From positions 1 through 64,000 of the forward strand of contig CAVZRO010000026.1 of NCBI GenBank assembly GCA_963777625.1: a stretch of DNA of 64,000 bases, given 5' to 3'. Shown here one piece after another: positions 1 to 8,988 of the stretch (position 1 is its first letter; every line of letters begins with the position of its first letter). This DNA is from DATDIC01 sp963777625. GTDB taxonomy: Bacteria; Pseudomonadota; Alphaproteobacteria; Acetobacterales; Acetobacteraceae. The notes beneath the pieces were generated by a model, which had not been told where the DNA came from, made no database searches, and saw only the letters and a program-made list of their open reading frames with translations. Made by a program: the position numbers and the translations under genes.

Positions 1-46
1 TCGGTGCAGACCGCGGGGAGGGAAGAGTCAGCAATCTCGCACGGTC

Positions 47-117
47 GGTATAATACCAACCAGCGTTGATGCTGACCCTTTCCGTCATGGCCGGCCCCTT
101 TCCGTCATGGCCGGGAC
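47..117. repeat. left part of dispersed ~185-bp repeat (R1), interrupted
   Basis: This begins with the palindromic GGTATAATACC motif and reads through the doubled 'tttccgtcatggccgg' segment that also opens the repeats at 17218 and 26301. The remaining part of the same repeat lies at 1408-1515, on the far side of the transposase, so the repeat was split by the insertion. Confidence 0.75.
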
Positions 118-1418
118 AAGCCCACGACTGTCCGGCAGGGTTCTTGCTTGTGTCGCTTGTGTCATATGAGCTGCCCTTGGCCAGCGATTGGCGGGGGCCG
201 TTCGGCGGGCCGATGCAGTTGAGTGAGGCTGCGTCGGTGCATGAGGTTCACCCGGACGAGCCGGGCGAACGCCAGGGGGCTGTGGACGGCATGCTGCGCC
301 TTCTGAGCCAGGCGAAGCAGCAGGAAGGCAATCAAGGCGATGGCGATCTGGATGCGAACCGCATTTTCAGAGCTACCGATGAACTTGCGGATGCGCAGGG
401 TCTGTTTGACCCAGCGGAAGAACAGCTCGATGGCCCATCGGCGCTTGTAAAGCTCCGCAATGACCTCGGCCGGCGAGCTGAGATCGTTGGTGACGATGCG
501 CAGAACCTTGCCGGTATCGATGCGCACCTGAACCTCCCGCACCGCGTCGGAGAACGGGTTGTGGCGGTTGTTCGCTTGCCGCTGCGGCAGCTTGCCGATG
601 CGATCCGACAGGATCGGGCCGCCCGGCCGCACGTCGCGCAATTCGCTCACCGCGAGCGGGGTGTTGCGCTTGAGCCGCGTCACGATCCGGCACCCCGCGC
701 CGTGCAGCTTTGCCCACCAGGCATAGTCATAATATCCGAGATCGAAGACGTAAGTGGCGCCCTTCACGATCGGCATCGCCTGGGCCGCGGTGATGTCGTT
801 GACGTTGGCCGCGCTGAAGCTGGCATATATCGGGCAATCAGCGTCCGGATCATAAATGATGTGCAGCTTGGCGCCGCACGCCGAGGCCGAGAACCGCGCC
901 CAGTCGGCGCTGCGCTCGTTCAGCGCCAGGCCGGTGCTGTCGATCAGGTAGCTGACGCCATCCATGGTGCGCCGCAGCCGCCGGTGCGCGCTTTGGATCA
1001 TGCCGCCGAGCAGCGCCGTGAAGACGCCGACCGGCCGCTGGCGGTTGGCATCGGCCAGGGTGGAGCGATGCGGCAGGCTGACCCCCAGATGATAGAGCCG
1101 GTCGGCATGGCTGCGCAGCCCGGTCTCGATCTCGCGCAGGCTGGCTGCGCCCGAGAGCTGGGCATACAGCATGGCAGCGAGCTGGCTCTTGAAGCTGAAG
1201 CCGCGCACATCCGTCGTTGCGCCATGCCGTTCGACCGCCTGATCGAACTCGCCCCACGGAAGCAGCTTCAGCATCGCATGGAACACGCTATTCTGGTGCG
1301 GCACGGCGTTGACCTCCTCGCGTCCGGTGGCGTCGCCAAACGTCGGATGCGAGTAGAATCAATGTCGTGCGCTCGGTACAAGCGAATTCCGTGCCGGACA
1401 GCCGTGGGCTTGTCCCGG
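111..1418 (-). mobile_element. IS4-family insertion element
   Basis: The transposase at 162-1304 is bracketed by 27-bp inverted repeats at 111-137 and 1392-1418 that differ at one position. The outer part of these arms (cttgtcccgg and its complement) also occurs in intact R1 repeats, so the true IS ends may lie a few bases further in. The element sits inside an R1 repeat. A second, truncated copy of the same transposase lies at 11750-12297. No target duplication could be identified with confidence. Confidence 0.65.
162..1304 (-). CDS. IS4-family DDE transposase
   Basis: This 380-residue protein would catalyse cut-and-paste transposition of its element. The RNase H-like catalytic core is visible: the first Asp in LIDSTGLAL, the second in FDLGYYDYAWW, and the IS4 signature Y-(2)-R-(3)-E-(6)-K in YKRRWAIELFFRWVK. 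The N-terminal ~75 residues resemble the DUF4372-type domain of IS4 transposases. The start is a GTG (PHQNSVFHAM follows). Length is normal for the family and no stop interrupts it, so the copy may be functional. A truncated relative at 11750-12297 is nearly identical over about 168 residues, implying recent movement within this genome. The C-terminus is rich in His, Arg and Pro and may be read-through past the conserved core. Confidence 0.9.
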   Translation of the reverse strand: MPHQNSVFHAMLKLLPWGEFDQAVERHGATTDVRGFSFKSQLAAMLYAQLSGAASLREIETGLRSHADRLYHLGVSLPHRSTLADANRQRPVGVFTALLGGMIQSAHRRLRRTMDGVSYLIDSTGLALNERSADWARFSASACGAKLHIIYDPDADCPIYASFSAANVNDITAAQAMPIVKGATYVFDLGYYDYAWWAKLHGAGCRIVTRLKRNTPLAVSELRDVRPGGPILSDRIGKLPQRQANNRHNPFSDAVREVQVRIDTGKVLRIVTNDLSSPAEVIAELYKRRWAIELFFRWVKQTLRIRKFIGSSENAVRIQIAIALIAFLLLRLAQKAQHAVHSPLAFARLVRVNLMHRRSLTQLHRPAERPPPIAGQGQLI

Positions 1419-1515
1419 CCATCCATGACTTCGTCGCCCACCCCGCCGCTCGTTCGCTTCACGTTGCTCCGGGCAACACCGGCGGGATGGGTCATCCTCA
1501 ATGCGGTCCGGTATA
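1408..1515. repeat. right part of dispersed ~185-bp repeat (R1)
   Basis: This matches the 3' portion of the repeats at 12298, 17218 and 26301: the 'ccatccatgactt' core, then 'cgctcgttcgcttcacgtt', ending in 'gcggtccggtata'. Together with 47-117 it reconstitutes one R1 copy disrupted by the IS4 element. Confidence 0.75.
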
Positions 1516-1600
1516 ATACCAAACGGCATTGAGTATGACCCACGTTCGTCATTCCCGCGCAAGCGGGAATCCAGCGACCGCCCGTACAACGCCGACCTCG
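1511..1600. repeat. REP-like palindromic repeat (R2)
   Basis: This starts with a second GGTATAATACC motif sharing bases with the end of R1, then carries the hairpin 'cattcccgcgcaagcgggaat'-type core. Inverted or partial relatives occur at 11451, 13690 and 42186. The 1601-1687 stretch before the ABC gene holds no gene. Confidence 0.6.
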
Positions 1601-1687
1601 GCGTGGATGACCGCCTGCGCTGGCATGACGAGACGGGCGCCCGAATGTCCACGGCGGCTGGCATAATCACGCGTCCCCGCGACGCCC

Positions 1688-2431
1688 TTACAGCCGCCGC
1701 GCGTCGATGATCCGCTTCAGGAAGCTGCGGGTGCGCTCCTCGGTGGGAGAGTCGAAAATCCTTGCCGGCGGACCTTCCTCATGCACCACGCCGTTGCACA
1801 GGAAACAGACCTTGGCCGCCACCTCGCGGGCAAATCCCATCTCATGGGTCGCCAGCAGCATGGTCATGCCCTCGGCCGCCAGGTCGCGGACGATGTTGAG
1901 CACCTCGGCAACCAGCTCGGGATCCAGCGCGGACGTGACCTCGTCCAGCAGCAGCACCATCGGATCCATCGCCAGGGCCCGCACAATGGCGGCGCGCTGC
2001 TGCTGGCCGCCCGACAGCCGGTCCGGATACTCCCTGGCTTTGCTCTCGAGTCCAATGCGCGTCAGCAGCGCCATCGCCCGCTCCTCCGCCTCCGCACGCG
2101 ACTGTCGCAGCACCCGCACCGGGGCGAGCATGACGTTCTGCAGCACCGTCATGTGCGGGAACAGGTTGAAGCTCTGGAACACGATGCCGACGTCCCGGCG
2201 CAACGCGTTGACGTCGATCCCCGGGCCGCTCACCCGGTTGCCGTGGATGCGGATTTCGCCTGAATCGATCGTCTCCAGCCCATTCATGCAACGCAGCAAC
2301 GTCGATTTGCCGCAGCCGGAGGGGCCGATCAGGCAGACCACCTGATGCTCTTCCACCTCCAGGCTCAGACCGCTGAACACCGGGTGACTTCCGAAACGCT
2401 TGTGGATATCGCGGATCTCGATGAGTGCCAT
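1688..2431 (-). CDS. amino-acid ABC transporter ATP-binding protein (GlnQ/HisP type)
   Basis: This 247-residue cytoplasmic ATPase would power import of a polar amino acid or related compound. Visible motifs are Walker A GPSGCGKST (residues 36-44), the Q-loop in VFQSFNLFPHM, signature LSGGQQQR, Walker B VLLLDEVTSALDPE and the switch His in LLATHEMGF. The start ATG lies 16 bases downstream of the permease stop, and permease and binding-protein genes precede it on the same strand, giving a three-gene importer. The domain set matches PF00005 proteins of the polar-amino-acid family. The substrate cannot be read from the sequence. Confidence 0.93.
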   Translation of the reverse strand: MALIEIRDIHKRFGSHPVFSGLSLEVEEHQVVCLIGPSGCGKSTLLRCMNGLETIDSGEIRIHGNRVSGPGIDVNALRRDVGIVFQSFNLFPHMTVLQNVMLAPVRVLRQSRAEAEERAMALLTRIGLESKAREYPDRLSGGQQQRAAIVRALAMDPMVLLLDEVTSALDPELVAEVLNIVRDLAAEGMTMLLATHEMGFAREVAAKVCFLCNGVVHEEGPPARIFDSPTEERTRSFLKRIIDARRL

Positions 2432-2447
2432 TGGCTATCGCCGCTAC

Positions 2448-3602
2448 TCAACCGCCGCCGACGCGCATGCGCCGCCGGTCCCGTTCAATCAGCCGGTCAA
2501 CCAGCCGTGCCTGCGGAATTGTGATCACGATGAACAGGATCGCCACCGTCGTCACCGGCGACAGATTGAACCGGTTGCTGGCGATAATGATCGACTGGTT
2601 GAACGCGTCTATGCTGCCGATCACGTTGACCAGCGCCGTATCCTTCTGCAGGCCGATGAAGCTGTTGAGCAGCGGCGGGATGATATGCCGCACACCCTGC
2701 GGAATGATCACGAAGCGCAGCGTCTGCATATAGGACAGGCCCAGCGATCGGGCCGCGGCCGTCTGACTCCAGTGAATGCTCTCGATGCCGGCGCGATACA
2801 CCTCGGCGACATACGCGCCGGAGGTCAGCGTAAGGGCAAGAATGGCGAAGGAATTCTGCGAGAAATCCTTTACGATCGGCAGGCCGGTCAACGGGATGCC
2901 GAAGCCGATCAGGTAGATATTGATGATCGCCGGCAGGCTGCGAAACACGTCTACGTAGAATGTCGCAATCATCCGGATCGGCTTGCCGGCCGCACCAGGC
3001 GCCAGCCGGGCGAGCGCGACCACAAGGCCCCAGATCAGCACCAGCACTTCAGCGATCATGAAAATATAGACGTTGATCCAGAACGCTTTCAGAATCAGGA
3101 AGAACGTGCTGCCAATCAGCGGCAGAAAGAAGAACGTACGGCTGACCGCCAGATTATTGGCAATGAAGAATTGCGCGATCAGCAGCACCAGAAACTGTGC
3201 TGCCCCGTAACCGAAGCTGATCCAGATGAAATGACGGGCCGATGCGGCCGCCACTCTCGCCTCGACGATATCGCCTTTGGCCAGAACCTCGTTCGCCTGA
3301 GTGGCCAGTTGCATGCTGCGGACCGCTGGCCACAGCAGGAAGACCGCCGCCACGCCGATCAGCACAAGAAGACTATCGGCAACTCGCCCCGCCTGTCCCA
3401 GGCTGACAAGCGCGCCATGGACGCTGCGCAGCGTGCCCCGGGTACACAGCACGACGAGCGCTGTCACTGCCACCGCGGCGGTGGCCGCCGTTGTCGCACT
3501 CGGCGGCGGCGCGCTGGCACGAAAATGCCGCTCACTTTCCGGCAGTGCGCCGCCACCCGGCCGGAGCGTCTCCTGCGCCGGCCGAGCATCGCTGGGACTC
3601 AT
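2448..3602 (-). CDS. amino-acid ABC transporter permease (HisM family)
   Basis: This 384-residue inner-membrane protein has several hydrophobic segments. The first lies near residues 60-85, two more in the middle, and the C-terminal ~210 residues form a BPD_transp_1-type domain. The EAA-like coupling loop is the stretch around GIESIHWSQTAAARSLGLSY, which contacts the ATPase. The long N-terminal half with extra membrane segments resembles the second permease of acidic/polar amino-acid systems (AapM-like) more than short HisM proteins. It lies between the binding protein and ATPase genes. No partner permease gene is present, so it presumably works as a homodimer, or its partner is elsewhere. 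Confidence 0.88.
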   Translation of the reverse strand: MSPSDARPAQETLRPGGGALPESERHFRASAPPPSATTAATAAVAVTALVVLCTRGTLRSVHGALVSLGQAGRVADSLLVLIGVAAVFLLWPAVRSMQLATQANEVLAKGDIVEARVAAASARHFIWISFGYGAAQFLVLLIAQFFIANNLAVSRTFFFLPLIGSTFFLILKAFWINVYIFMIAEVLVLIWGLVVALARLAPGAAGKPIRMIATFYVDVFRSLPAIINIYLIGFGIPLTGLPIVKDFSQNSFAILALTLTSGAYVAEVYRAGIESIHWSQTAAARSLGLSYMQTLRFVIIPQGVRHIIPPLLNSFIGLQKDTALVNVIGSIDAFNQSIIIASNRFNLSPVTTVAILFIVITIPQARLVDRLIERDRRRMRVGGG

Positions 3603-3639
3603 GGTTTGCCGCCGCTCCGGTGCGGCTATCGTCGGCCTG

Positions 3640-4513
3640 TCACGGCGTCATATAGGGAACCTTCGTCGGATCGGCCCCCCACGCCTCGGCCAGGTATTTG
3701 GTGGCCAGCTTCTGCAGCGTGCCGTCGTCCTGCAACGACTGGATCATCTTGTCGAACGTCGCTTCGTTCACCGATCCCTTCGGATAGACCGCCCCGTAAC
3801 TCTCGCCGGTCTTGTACCTGGCCCCCAACCTCCAGCGTGCCCTTGGACGCTGCGGCATAACCCAGCATGTAGGCGGTATCATCCGCGGCCGCATCGATCT
3901 GCCCGGCATTCAGTGCCGCCATCATGGCCGGTACGTTGGGATACTCTCTTGGCGGCGACGACGGCTTCACCACGTTGGTGATGAAATCGGCACCCGTGGT
4001 GCCCTGATGCACGCCGATACGCATCGCCTTGACCGAGGCGCTATCGGTTTTGGTGCCTTTTTTCACCAGGATGCCGATATCGGAGCTGAAGTAAGGCGTC
4101 GAGAAGTCGACCACTTTCTTCCGCGGCTCGGTAATCGATGCCTCCGACAGCGCCAGATCGTAATTCGTCGTGTGCCCCCCAATAAGCTGCGCCCAGGATA
4201 CATTGACAACCGCAACCTTATCCAGTCCGGCGCGATAGGCGATCTCCGCAGCCATGCAATATTCATAGCCGTCCTTGATCGTGTCCGGCGTATCGCCGTT
4301 CCACCAGCCGGGCGCCGGCAGGCTGACCTCTACCGTCAACTGCCCGGGCGTTGCCGGGGTAATGTGGTACGCGCCCTTCTCCCCGGTGACCTGGCAATCT
4401 CCGTAGCCGGCCGCAACCGCCGGCACCGCGACGCCGACCGTGAACGACAGCGCCAGCAACATGTAGCGCCCTAGCGAGGCCGCCGAGGCAGCCATAAGTG
4501 ATCCACCCAACAT
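3640..4513 (-). pseudogene. amino-acid ABC transporter substrate-binding protein, frameshifted
   Basis: The start is the ATG at 4513, behind a good GGGGAGGA ribosome site. A signal peptide (hydrophobic LLALSFTVGVAVPAVAA) is followed by an SBP_bac_3-type fold, with NYDLALSEASITEPRKK and DFSTPYFSSDIGILVKKG typical of this family. The frame breaks in a C5 run at 3822-3826. Removing one base joins TLEVG to ARYKTGESYGAVYPKG and extends the protein to VPYMTP and a stop at 3640, the expected length (about 290 residues). The single extra base in a homopolymer could be a sequencing error. If real, the importer lacks its receptor. The gene heads the operon with the permease and ATPase. Confidence 0.85.
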
Positions 4514-4569
4514 TCTGTTTTCCTCCCCGAGTGAACACGATTTCCGTGAGCGCAATTTCCGCCGGCTTT

Positions 4570-5529
4570 CTATCCGACGGGCCCATCCTTGTTCCAATCC
4601 CGCGCGTTGCTTCCCAGCATGAATTCGCCGACGCGCAGCGGCGGGTATTTCGGCGGCCGGCTGGGTCCGGTGCAACTCGGCAGGCATGCCACCAAGGCGT
4701 CGAAGTCCGGAATGGCGAAGAACGGAACCGAGAAGCGTTCCAGCCCCGACCGGTTGATCACCCGGTGCGGGGTGGACGCAAACCGGTCATTGGTCCAGCG
4801 CGCCATCATGTCGCCGATGTTGATGACGAATGTCCCGCTGATCGGCGGCACCTCGATCCATTGGTCTCCCCGCTGCACCTGCAAGCCGCCGACATTGTCC
4901 TGCACCAGAATTGTAAAGGCCGTGGTGTCCGAGTGTGGGCGAAGCCCGAACTGACGTCCCGGTGTCACCGACGGGTGCGGCGGATAGTGCAGCAGGTTGA
5001 TCTGCGTCAGCGGCTTGGTGTAAAATGCAGCGAAATAATCCTCGGCAAGATCGAGCGCCAGCGCGAACGCGCGCAGCAACTCGCCGGTCAATCGTTCCAT
5101 CCGGTCGTAATAGCCGGTCAGAACCTCCCGCCATCCGGGCAGCTTTTCCGGCCATTGGTTCAGCGCATGAACCCGGGTTCCGTCCGTGATATCCGGATCG
5201 TCCGCCGAAAGCTCGTGCTGATATTTGAAGCTTTCATTCAGATCGGGTGCGTCGGCCTGGTCGGGATACATCCGCGAGCCCAACGGCTGATAACCGCAAT
5301 TCTGCTTCGGCGTCAGCTTGATCTTCAGCCGCTCATCGAGCGGCAGTGCAAAGAACCGGCGCGACGCCGCGAAGATAGCCTCGATCTCGGATTGCGGTAC
5401 CGCATGGCCGGCGAGATAAAAGAACCCGGTGCCTTCGCACGCGTCACGTATTCCCGCGGCGATCAGCGTCTTTCCGTCGACGGTCCCGCCCAGGAAGGGA
5501 GCAAAATCGATCACCGGGACCTGTGGCAT
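4570..5529 (-). CDS. 2-oxoglutarate/Fe(II)-dependent oxygenase, isopenicillin N synthase family
   Basis: This 319-residue cytosolic protein belongs to the plant-type 2OG oxygenase superfamily. The N-terminal DIOX_N region (PVIDFAPFLGG, then GFFYLAGHAVP) is followed by the double-stranded beta-helix. The iron ligands are the HSD in LRPHSDTTAFT and the distal His in STPHRVINR; the co-substrate-binding RxS is RFSVPFFAIPD. All residues needed for activity are present. It lies upstream of the amino-acid importer on the same strand, 56 bases from the binding-protein start, so it may hydroxylate or oxidise the imported compound (inference). The substrate is unknown; bacterial members of this family are rarely true penicillin synthases. 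Confidence 0.9.
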   Translation of the reverse strand: MPQVPVIDFAPFLGGTVDGKTLIAAGIRDACEGTGFFYLAGHAVPQSEIEAIFAASRRFFALPLDERLKIKLTPKQNCGYQPLGSRMYPDQADAPDLNESFKYQHELSADDPDITDGTRVHALNQWPEKLPGWREVLTGYYDRMERLTGELLRAFALALDLAEDYFAAFYTKPLTQINLLHYPPHPSVTPGRQFGLRPHSDTTAFTILVQDNVGGLQVQRGDQWIEVPPISGTFVINIGDMMARWTNDRFASTPHRVINRSGLERFSVPFFAIPDFDALVACLPSCTGPSRPPKYPPLRVGEFMLGSNARDWNKDGPVG

Positions 5530-5672
5530 TCACAACTCCCCATCGCTGGCGCCGCTTCAACGGATCGAGTTGGTCACGCCAACCGGGCGCGTCTCACGCT
5601 CAACGCCGGAATTGCCTATACAAAACGTTCGCGCGCAGTGTCAAGGCAAACACCGGCGCGCGGCCCGATCAT

Positions 5673-6680
5673 CTATGCCAGCAACCGGTCGATTTCACCC
5701 GCATCCACATCCTCGAGCCGCGCCGGTTGCCAACGGGGTTGGCGGTCCTTTTCCACCACCATCGCCCGCACGCCTTCGATGAATTCGTGGTACGGCGTGA
5801 TGGTCCGCGACGCACGCAGCTCGGCATCCAGGCATTGGAGCAAGCTGCGATCCTCGCCCTCCCGCAGCAGCCGCCGTGACCAGACCAGCGAAGCGGGCGA
5901 CATCTGCCGCAGCGTCTCCGCGGTGCGACGCGCGAACGCCCCCTCGGTGTGCTCGAGCCGTCGCATAATCTCCACCATCTCGTCCGCAGCGAAACAGCGG
6001 TCGATCATCTCCCGCTCGTTCGCCAGCGAAAAAGTCGGTAACGGCGCCGCATGGCGTGCCAGCGCCGCCACGCCCTCCGCCGGCAGGTCGGCGGATAGCG
6101 CCGCCAGCTCCGATCGCGGTACGAAATGTGTCGCCAAACCCGCATGCACGGCGTCGGCACCCTGCATGCGTGCGCCGGTCAGCGCCAGATAGATCCCCAG
6201 GCGCCCGGGCAGCCTCGGCATCAGATAAGTGGCGCCGATGTCCGGCAGGAAGCCGATCGCCGTCTCCGGCATCGCGAACAGCGCGTGCTCCGTGGCAACC
6301 CGATACGCGCCGTGCACGGACACGCCAATTCCACCGCCCATGCAGATGCCATCGACCAACGCAACATACGGCTTCGGATAAGTCGCGATCAGATAGTTCA
6401 GCGCATATTCCTCGCTGAAAAACGCCTCCGCATCCTGCGGGCGTCCTTCCACATGGAATTGCCGCACCGCGCGGATGTCACCGCCAGCGCAAAACGCCCG
6501 ATCGCCGCTACCTTCGATCACCACTGCATGAACGTGCGGATCATCCAGCCACTCCCGCAGCGCCCGATCACAGGCGCGAATCATCTCCAGATCCAGCGCG
6601 TTCAGCGCCTTCGGACGGTTCAGCAGAAGGCGTCCAATTCGTCCGTCGCGGGACGCGATCACGCTCGCTTCGCCCTGCAT
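5673..6680 (-). CDS. 3-hydroxyisobutyryl-CoA hydrolase / enoyl-CoA hydratase-isomerase family
   Basis: This crotonase-fold enzyme of 335 residues begins at the ATG of MQGEASVIASRDG. The oxyanion-hole segments are ERSFCAGGD-like GDRAFCAGGDIRAV and CMGGGIGVSVHG, and FAMPETAIGFLPDIG carries the glutamate typical of the HIBYL-CoA hydrolase group, which is longer than plain enoyl-CoA hydratases and has an ECH_2 C-terminus. In valine breakdown it would release 3-hydroxyisobutyrate from its CoA ester. The upstream in-frame extension (to 6956) runs into the divergent gene's promoter and coding region and was rejected as N-terminus. It could share transcription with the oxygenase gene, but the 143-base gap makes that uncertain. 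Confidence 0.88.
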   Translation of the reverse strand: MQGEASVIASRDGRIGRLLLNRPKALNALDLEMIRACDRALREWLDDPHVHAVVIEGSGDRAFCAGGDIRAVRQFHVEGRPQDAEAFFSEEYALNYLIATYPKPYVALVDGICMGGGIGVSVHGAYRVATEHALFAMPETAIGFLPDIGATYLMPRLPGRLGIYLALTGARMQGADAVHAGLATHFVPRSELAALSADLPAEGVAALARHAAPLPTFSLANEREMIDRCFAADEMVEIMRRLEHTEGAFARRTAETLRQMSPASLVWSRRLLREGEDRSLLQCLDAELRASRTITPYHEFIEGVRAMVVEKDRQPRWQPARLEDVDAGEIDRLLA

Positions 6681-6786
6681 GCCCTTACCTCCTGCGTCAA
6701 ACCCGCTATACAGGCCCGTCACCGCGTTGCCCATCTGCCGACCGGACTGTAGCGTCTCCCGGATCAACAACGGGGAACTCATCATA

Positions 6787-7833
6787 ATGCTTGCCCGCAA
6801 CCTCCTGGTGGCCGTGGCGGTATTCACGCCGGGCATCGCGGGCATGCCGACGCCGGCCGCGTTCGGACGCGATCTCACGGTGGTCGTGCATGGAGCGTCA
6901 GACAGCACCGCGATCCAGCAGGGGCTTGTTGCGCCGTTCACCAGCGCGACCGGCATTCCGGTATCGGTCCAGAGCTGGAACGGAACTCCCGATGCGCTGG
7001 CCGCCGGGTTGAAACAGCCCAGCAGTTGGGACCTGGTTCAGGTGAGCGCCGGCGAACTGCAGACCGGATGCGCCGCGGGAAATTTCGAAAAGCTCGACTG
7101 GTCGCGGATCGGCGGCAAGGATCATTACCTGCCGCAGGCAGTATCGGACTGTGGCGTGGGTGCGACGCTGACCAACCTCGTTCTCGCCTGGAATCGCGAC
7201 AAATTCCCCGGCAATCCCACCTGGGTTGATTTCTGGGACGTTGCCAAGCTGCCCGCCAAGCGCGGGTTGCATCGCGACGTGGTCGGCAACCTGGAGATCG
7301 CCCTGATGGCGGACGGCGTCGCGCCGGCCGACGTCTATAAGGTGCTCGGCACCAGCGAAGGCGTCGATCGAGCATTCCGCAAGCTCGACCAGCTCAAGCC
7401 CTATATCGTCTGGTGGGACACCGATGCGGACGCCGGGAAAATCCTCAGTACCGGCGACGTGCTGATGACCAGCGCGCCATCGTCGGAAATTGTCCAGGAG
7501 ACGCAGGCGAGCCATCACAATTTCGGCCTGCAGTGGACCGACAGCCTCTATGATGTGCTGAGCTGGGCAATCGTGAAGGGCACGCCGAACCTGCGGGAAG
7601 CCGAGGAGTTCCTGTATCTTGCCGGAACCCCGGCCATCGAGGGCCGGCTCGTGGAGCGGTTCGGGCTCGGCGGGCTGGCGAAAGGAGCCAATGACGGATT
7701 GCCGCCCAGCCTGCTCGCTGCTTCTCCGACCAGTCCGGCGAACCTCAAATCGGGGCTGCAGATCGACGCCGGGTTCTGGCACGACAATCTGGCCAAGCTG
7801 CGCCAACGGTTCGATGCATGGCTCGCGCATTGA
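6787..7833 (+). CDS. ABC transporter periplasmic substrate-binding protein (spermidine/putrescine-like)
   Basis: This 348-residue exported protein begins at the ATG of MLARNLLVAVAVF; the hydrophobic stretch ending near PAAFG is a signal peptide. The remainder resembles type 2 periplasmic binding proteins of the PotD/iron class: LTVVVHGASDSTAIQQG at the N-terminus, TNLVLAWNRDKFPG, WVDFWDVAKLPAKRG and VWWDTDADAGKIL. No permease or ATPase of this class is adjacent; the next genes downstream belong to the Mla system, which uses different binding proteins. It is therefore an orphan receptor, probably for a polyamine-like or other small cationic ligand, serving a transporter elsewhere. It is transcribed divergently from the hydrolase gene. 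Confidence 0.85.
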   Translation: MLARNLLVAVAVFTPGIAGMPTPAAFGRDLTVVVHGASDSTAIQQGLVAPFTSATGIPVSVQSWNGTPDALAAGLKQPSSWDLVQVSAGELQTGCAAGNFEKLDWSRIGGKDHYLPQAVSDCGVGATLTNLVLAWNRDKFPGNPTWVDFWDVAKLPAKRGLHRDVVGNLEIALMADGVAPADVYKVLGTSEGVDRAFRKLDQLKPYIVWWDTDADAGKILSTGDVLMTSAPSSEIVQETQASHHNFGLQWTDSLYDVLSWAIVKGTPNLREAEEFLYLAGTPAIEGRLVERFGLGGLAKGANDGLPPSLLAASPTSPANLKSGLQIDAGFWHDNLAKLRQRFDAWLAH

Positions 7834-7881
7834 ACGTCTGACGGGCCAAGAACCGGCGGCGGCACGCCGCGCACTCATGGC

Positions 7882-8988
7882 ATGGCAGCCCCAGCCGCAC
7901 AGGTAACTCTCGCCGACGCCGGATCCATGGCCGTGCTGGCATTTGCCGGCCGGCTGGATGTGGCCCAGGTCGCCCGTCTCTGGCGACAGGCGCTGGACTC
8001 GGCGCGGCGGGTCCGCGGACGTAGCCTGACGATCGACCTGTCCGCCGTGGAATCCTGTGACATGGCGGGCGCCACGTTGCTGGTGGCGACCGAGCAGGCA
8101 CATGGCGCTCCGGCGACCCTGGCCGGCGGCAGCGAGCATGTTCAGGCGATGGTGGCACGCGCCCGCGCGGCTGCCAGCGTTCCGCCGGCCGCACCGGCGC
8201 CGCCGCAGCAGACTTACAGAGAGCTGCTGCGAGCGGGCCTGATCGCCGCCGGCGACGGGTTCGCCTTCCTGGGCCAGGTCGCCCTCGCGGCACTTCGCCT
8301 GCCGGCACATCGGCGGATGATGCGGTTCTCGGACCTGTTCCGCTACGCCGACCAGGCCGGCGTCCGGGCGCTTCCGCTGGTCGTCATGCTGGGCTTTCTG
8401 ATGGGGCTGATCCTGGCATTCCAGTCCGCCGTTCCCATGCGGGAATTCGGCGCCGAGCTGTTCGTCGCCAATCTCGTCTCGGTCAGCCTGACGCGCGAAC
8501 TGGGGCCCCTGCTGGCGGCAGTGATCCTGGCCGGCCGCACCGCATCAGCGTTTGCCGCCGAGATCGGCACCATGAAGGTGAACGAAGAGGTCGACGCACT
8601 GACCACGATGGGCATCGACCCGGTCACCATGCTGGTGCTGCCGCGCCTGATTGCGGCGGTGCTGGCCATGCCGGTCATGGCGGTGGCGCTGGACCTTGCC
8701 GGCCTGCTGGGAATGGCGGTGGTGATGCGTGGCTTCGGTTATCCGCTGGCGATAATCGAAGCCCAGGTACAGACCTGGACCACACCGGCAGACCTGCTGG
8801 GTGGTCTGTTCAAGGCCGTCTGTTTCGGTGCGGTGATCGCGGCCGTCGGGTGCCGTTCCGGCCTGACCACCGGCATCGGTCCGCGCGCGGTCGGGGTGTC
8901 CGCCACGGCGGCAGTGGTCGGCGGGATCGTGGCGACCATCGTCCTGGACGGCATCTTCGCGGTGTTCTTCAACCGGCTGGGGCTGTGA
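7882..8988 (+). CDS. mlaE: MlaE-family lipid ABC transporter permease with N-terminal STAS domain
   Basis: This is a 368-residue fusion. Residues about 5-95 form a STAS domain (LAFAGRLDVAQV and the TIDLSAVESCDMAGATLL strand), the role played by separate MlaB in E. coli. Residues about 120-368 form the MlaE permease with its marker segments DLFRYADQAGVRALPLV, GLILAFQSAVPMREFGAELF, LTRELGPLLAAVILAGRTASAFAAE and EVDALTTMGIDP. It sits in the inner membrane and would move phospholipid between the inner membrane and the MCE carrier. The stop overlaps the start of mlaF (ATGA), so the two are translationally coupled. It opens a four-gene operon. Confidence 0.94.
   Translation: MAAPAAQVTLADAGSMAVLAFAGRLDVAQVARLWRQALDSARRVRGRSLTIDLSAVESCDMAGATLLVATEQAHGAPATLAGGSEHVQAMVARARAAASVPPAAPAPPQQTYRELLRAGLIAAGDGFAFLGQVALAALRLPAHRRMMRFSDLFRYADQAGVRALPLVVMLGFLMGLILAFQSAVPMREFGAELFVANLVSVSLTRELGPLLAAVILAGRTASAFAAEIGTMKVNEEVDALTTMGIDPVTMLVLPRLIAAVLAMPVMAVALDLAGLLGMAVVMRGFGYPLAIIEAQVQTWTTPADLLGGLFKAVCFGAVIAAVGCRSGLTTGIGPRAVGVSATAAVVGGIVATIVLDGIFAVFFNRLGL

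Noticed and set aside
6681..6956. N-terminal extension of the 3-hydroxyisobutyryl-CoA hydrolase
   Set aside because: It runs into the coding region of the divergent binding protein and has no family similarity; the ATG at 6680 matches the family start.
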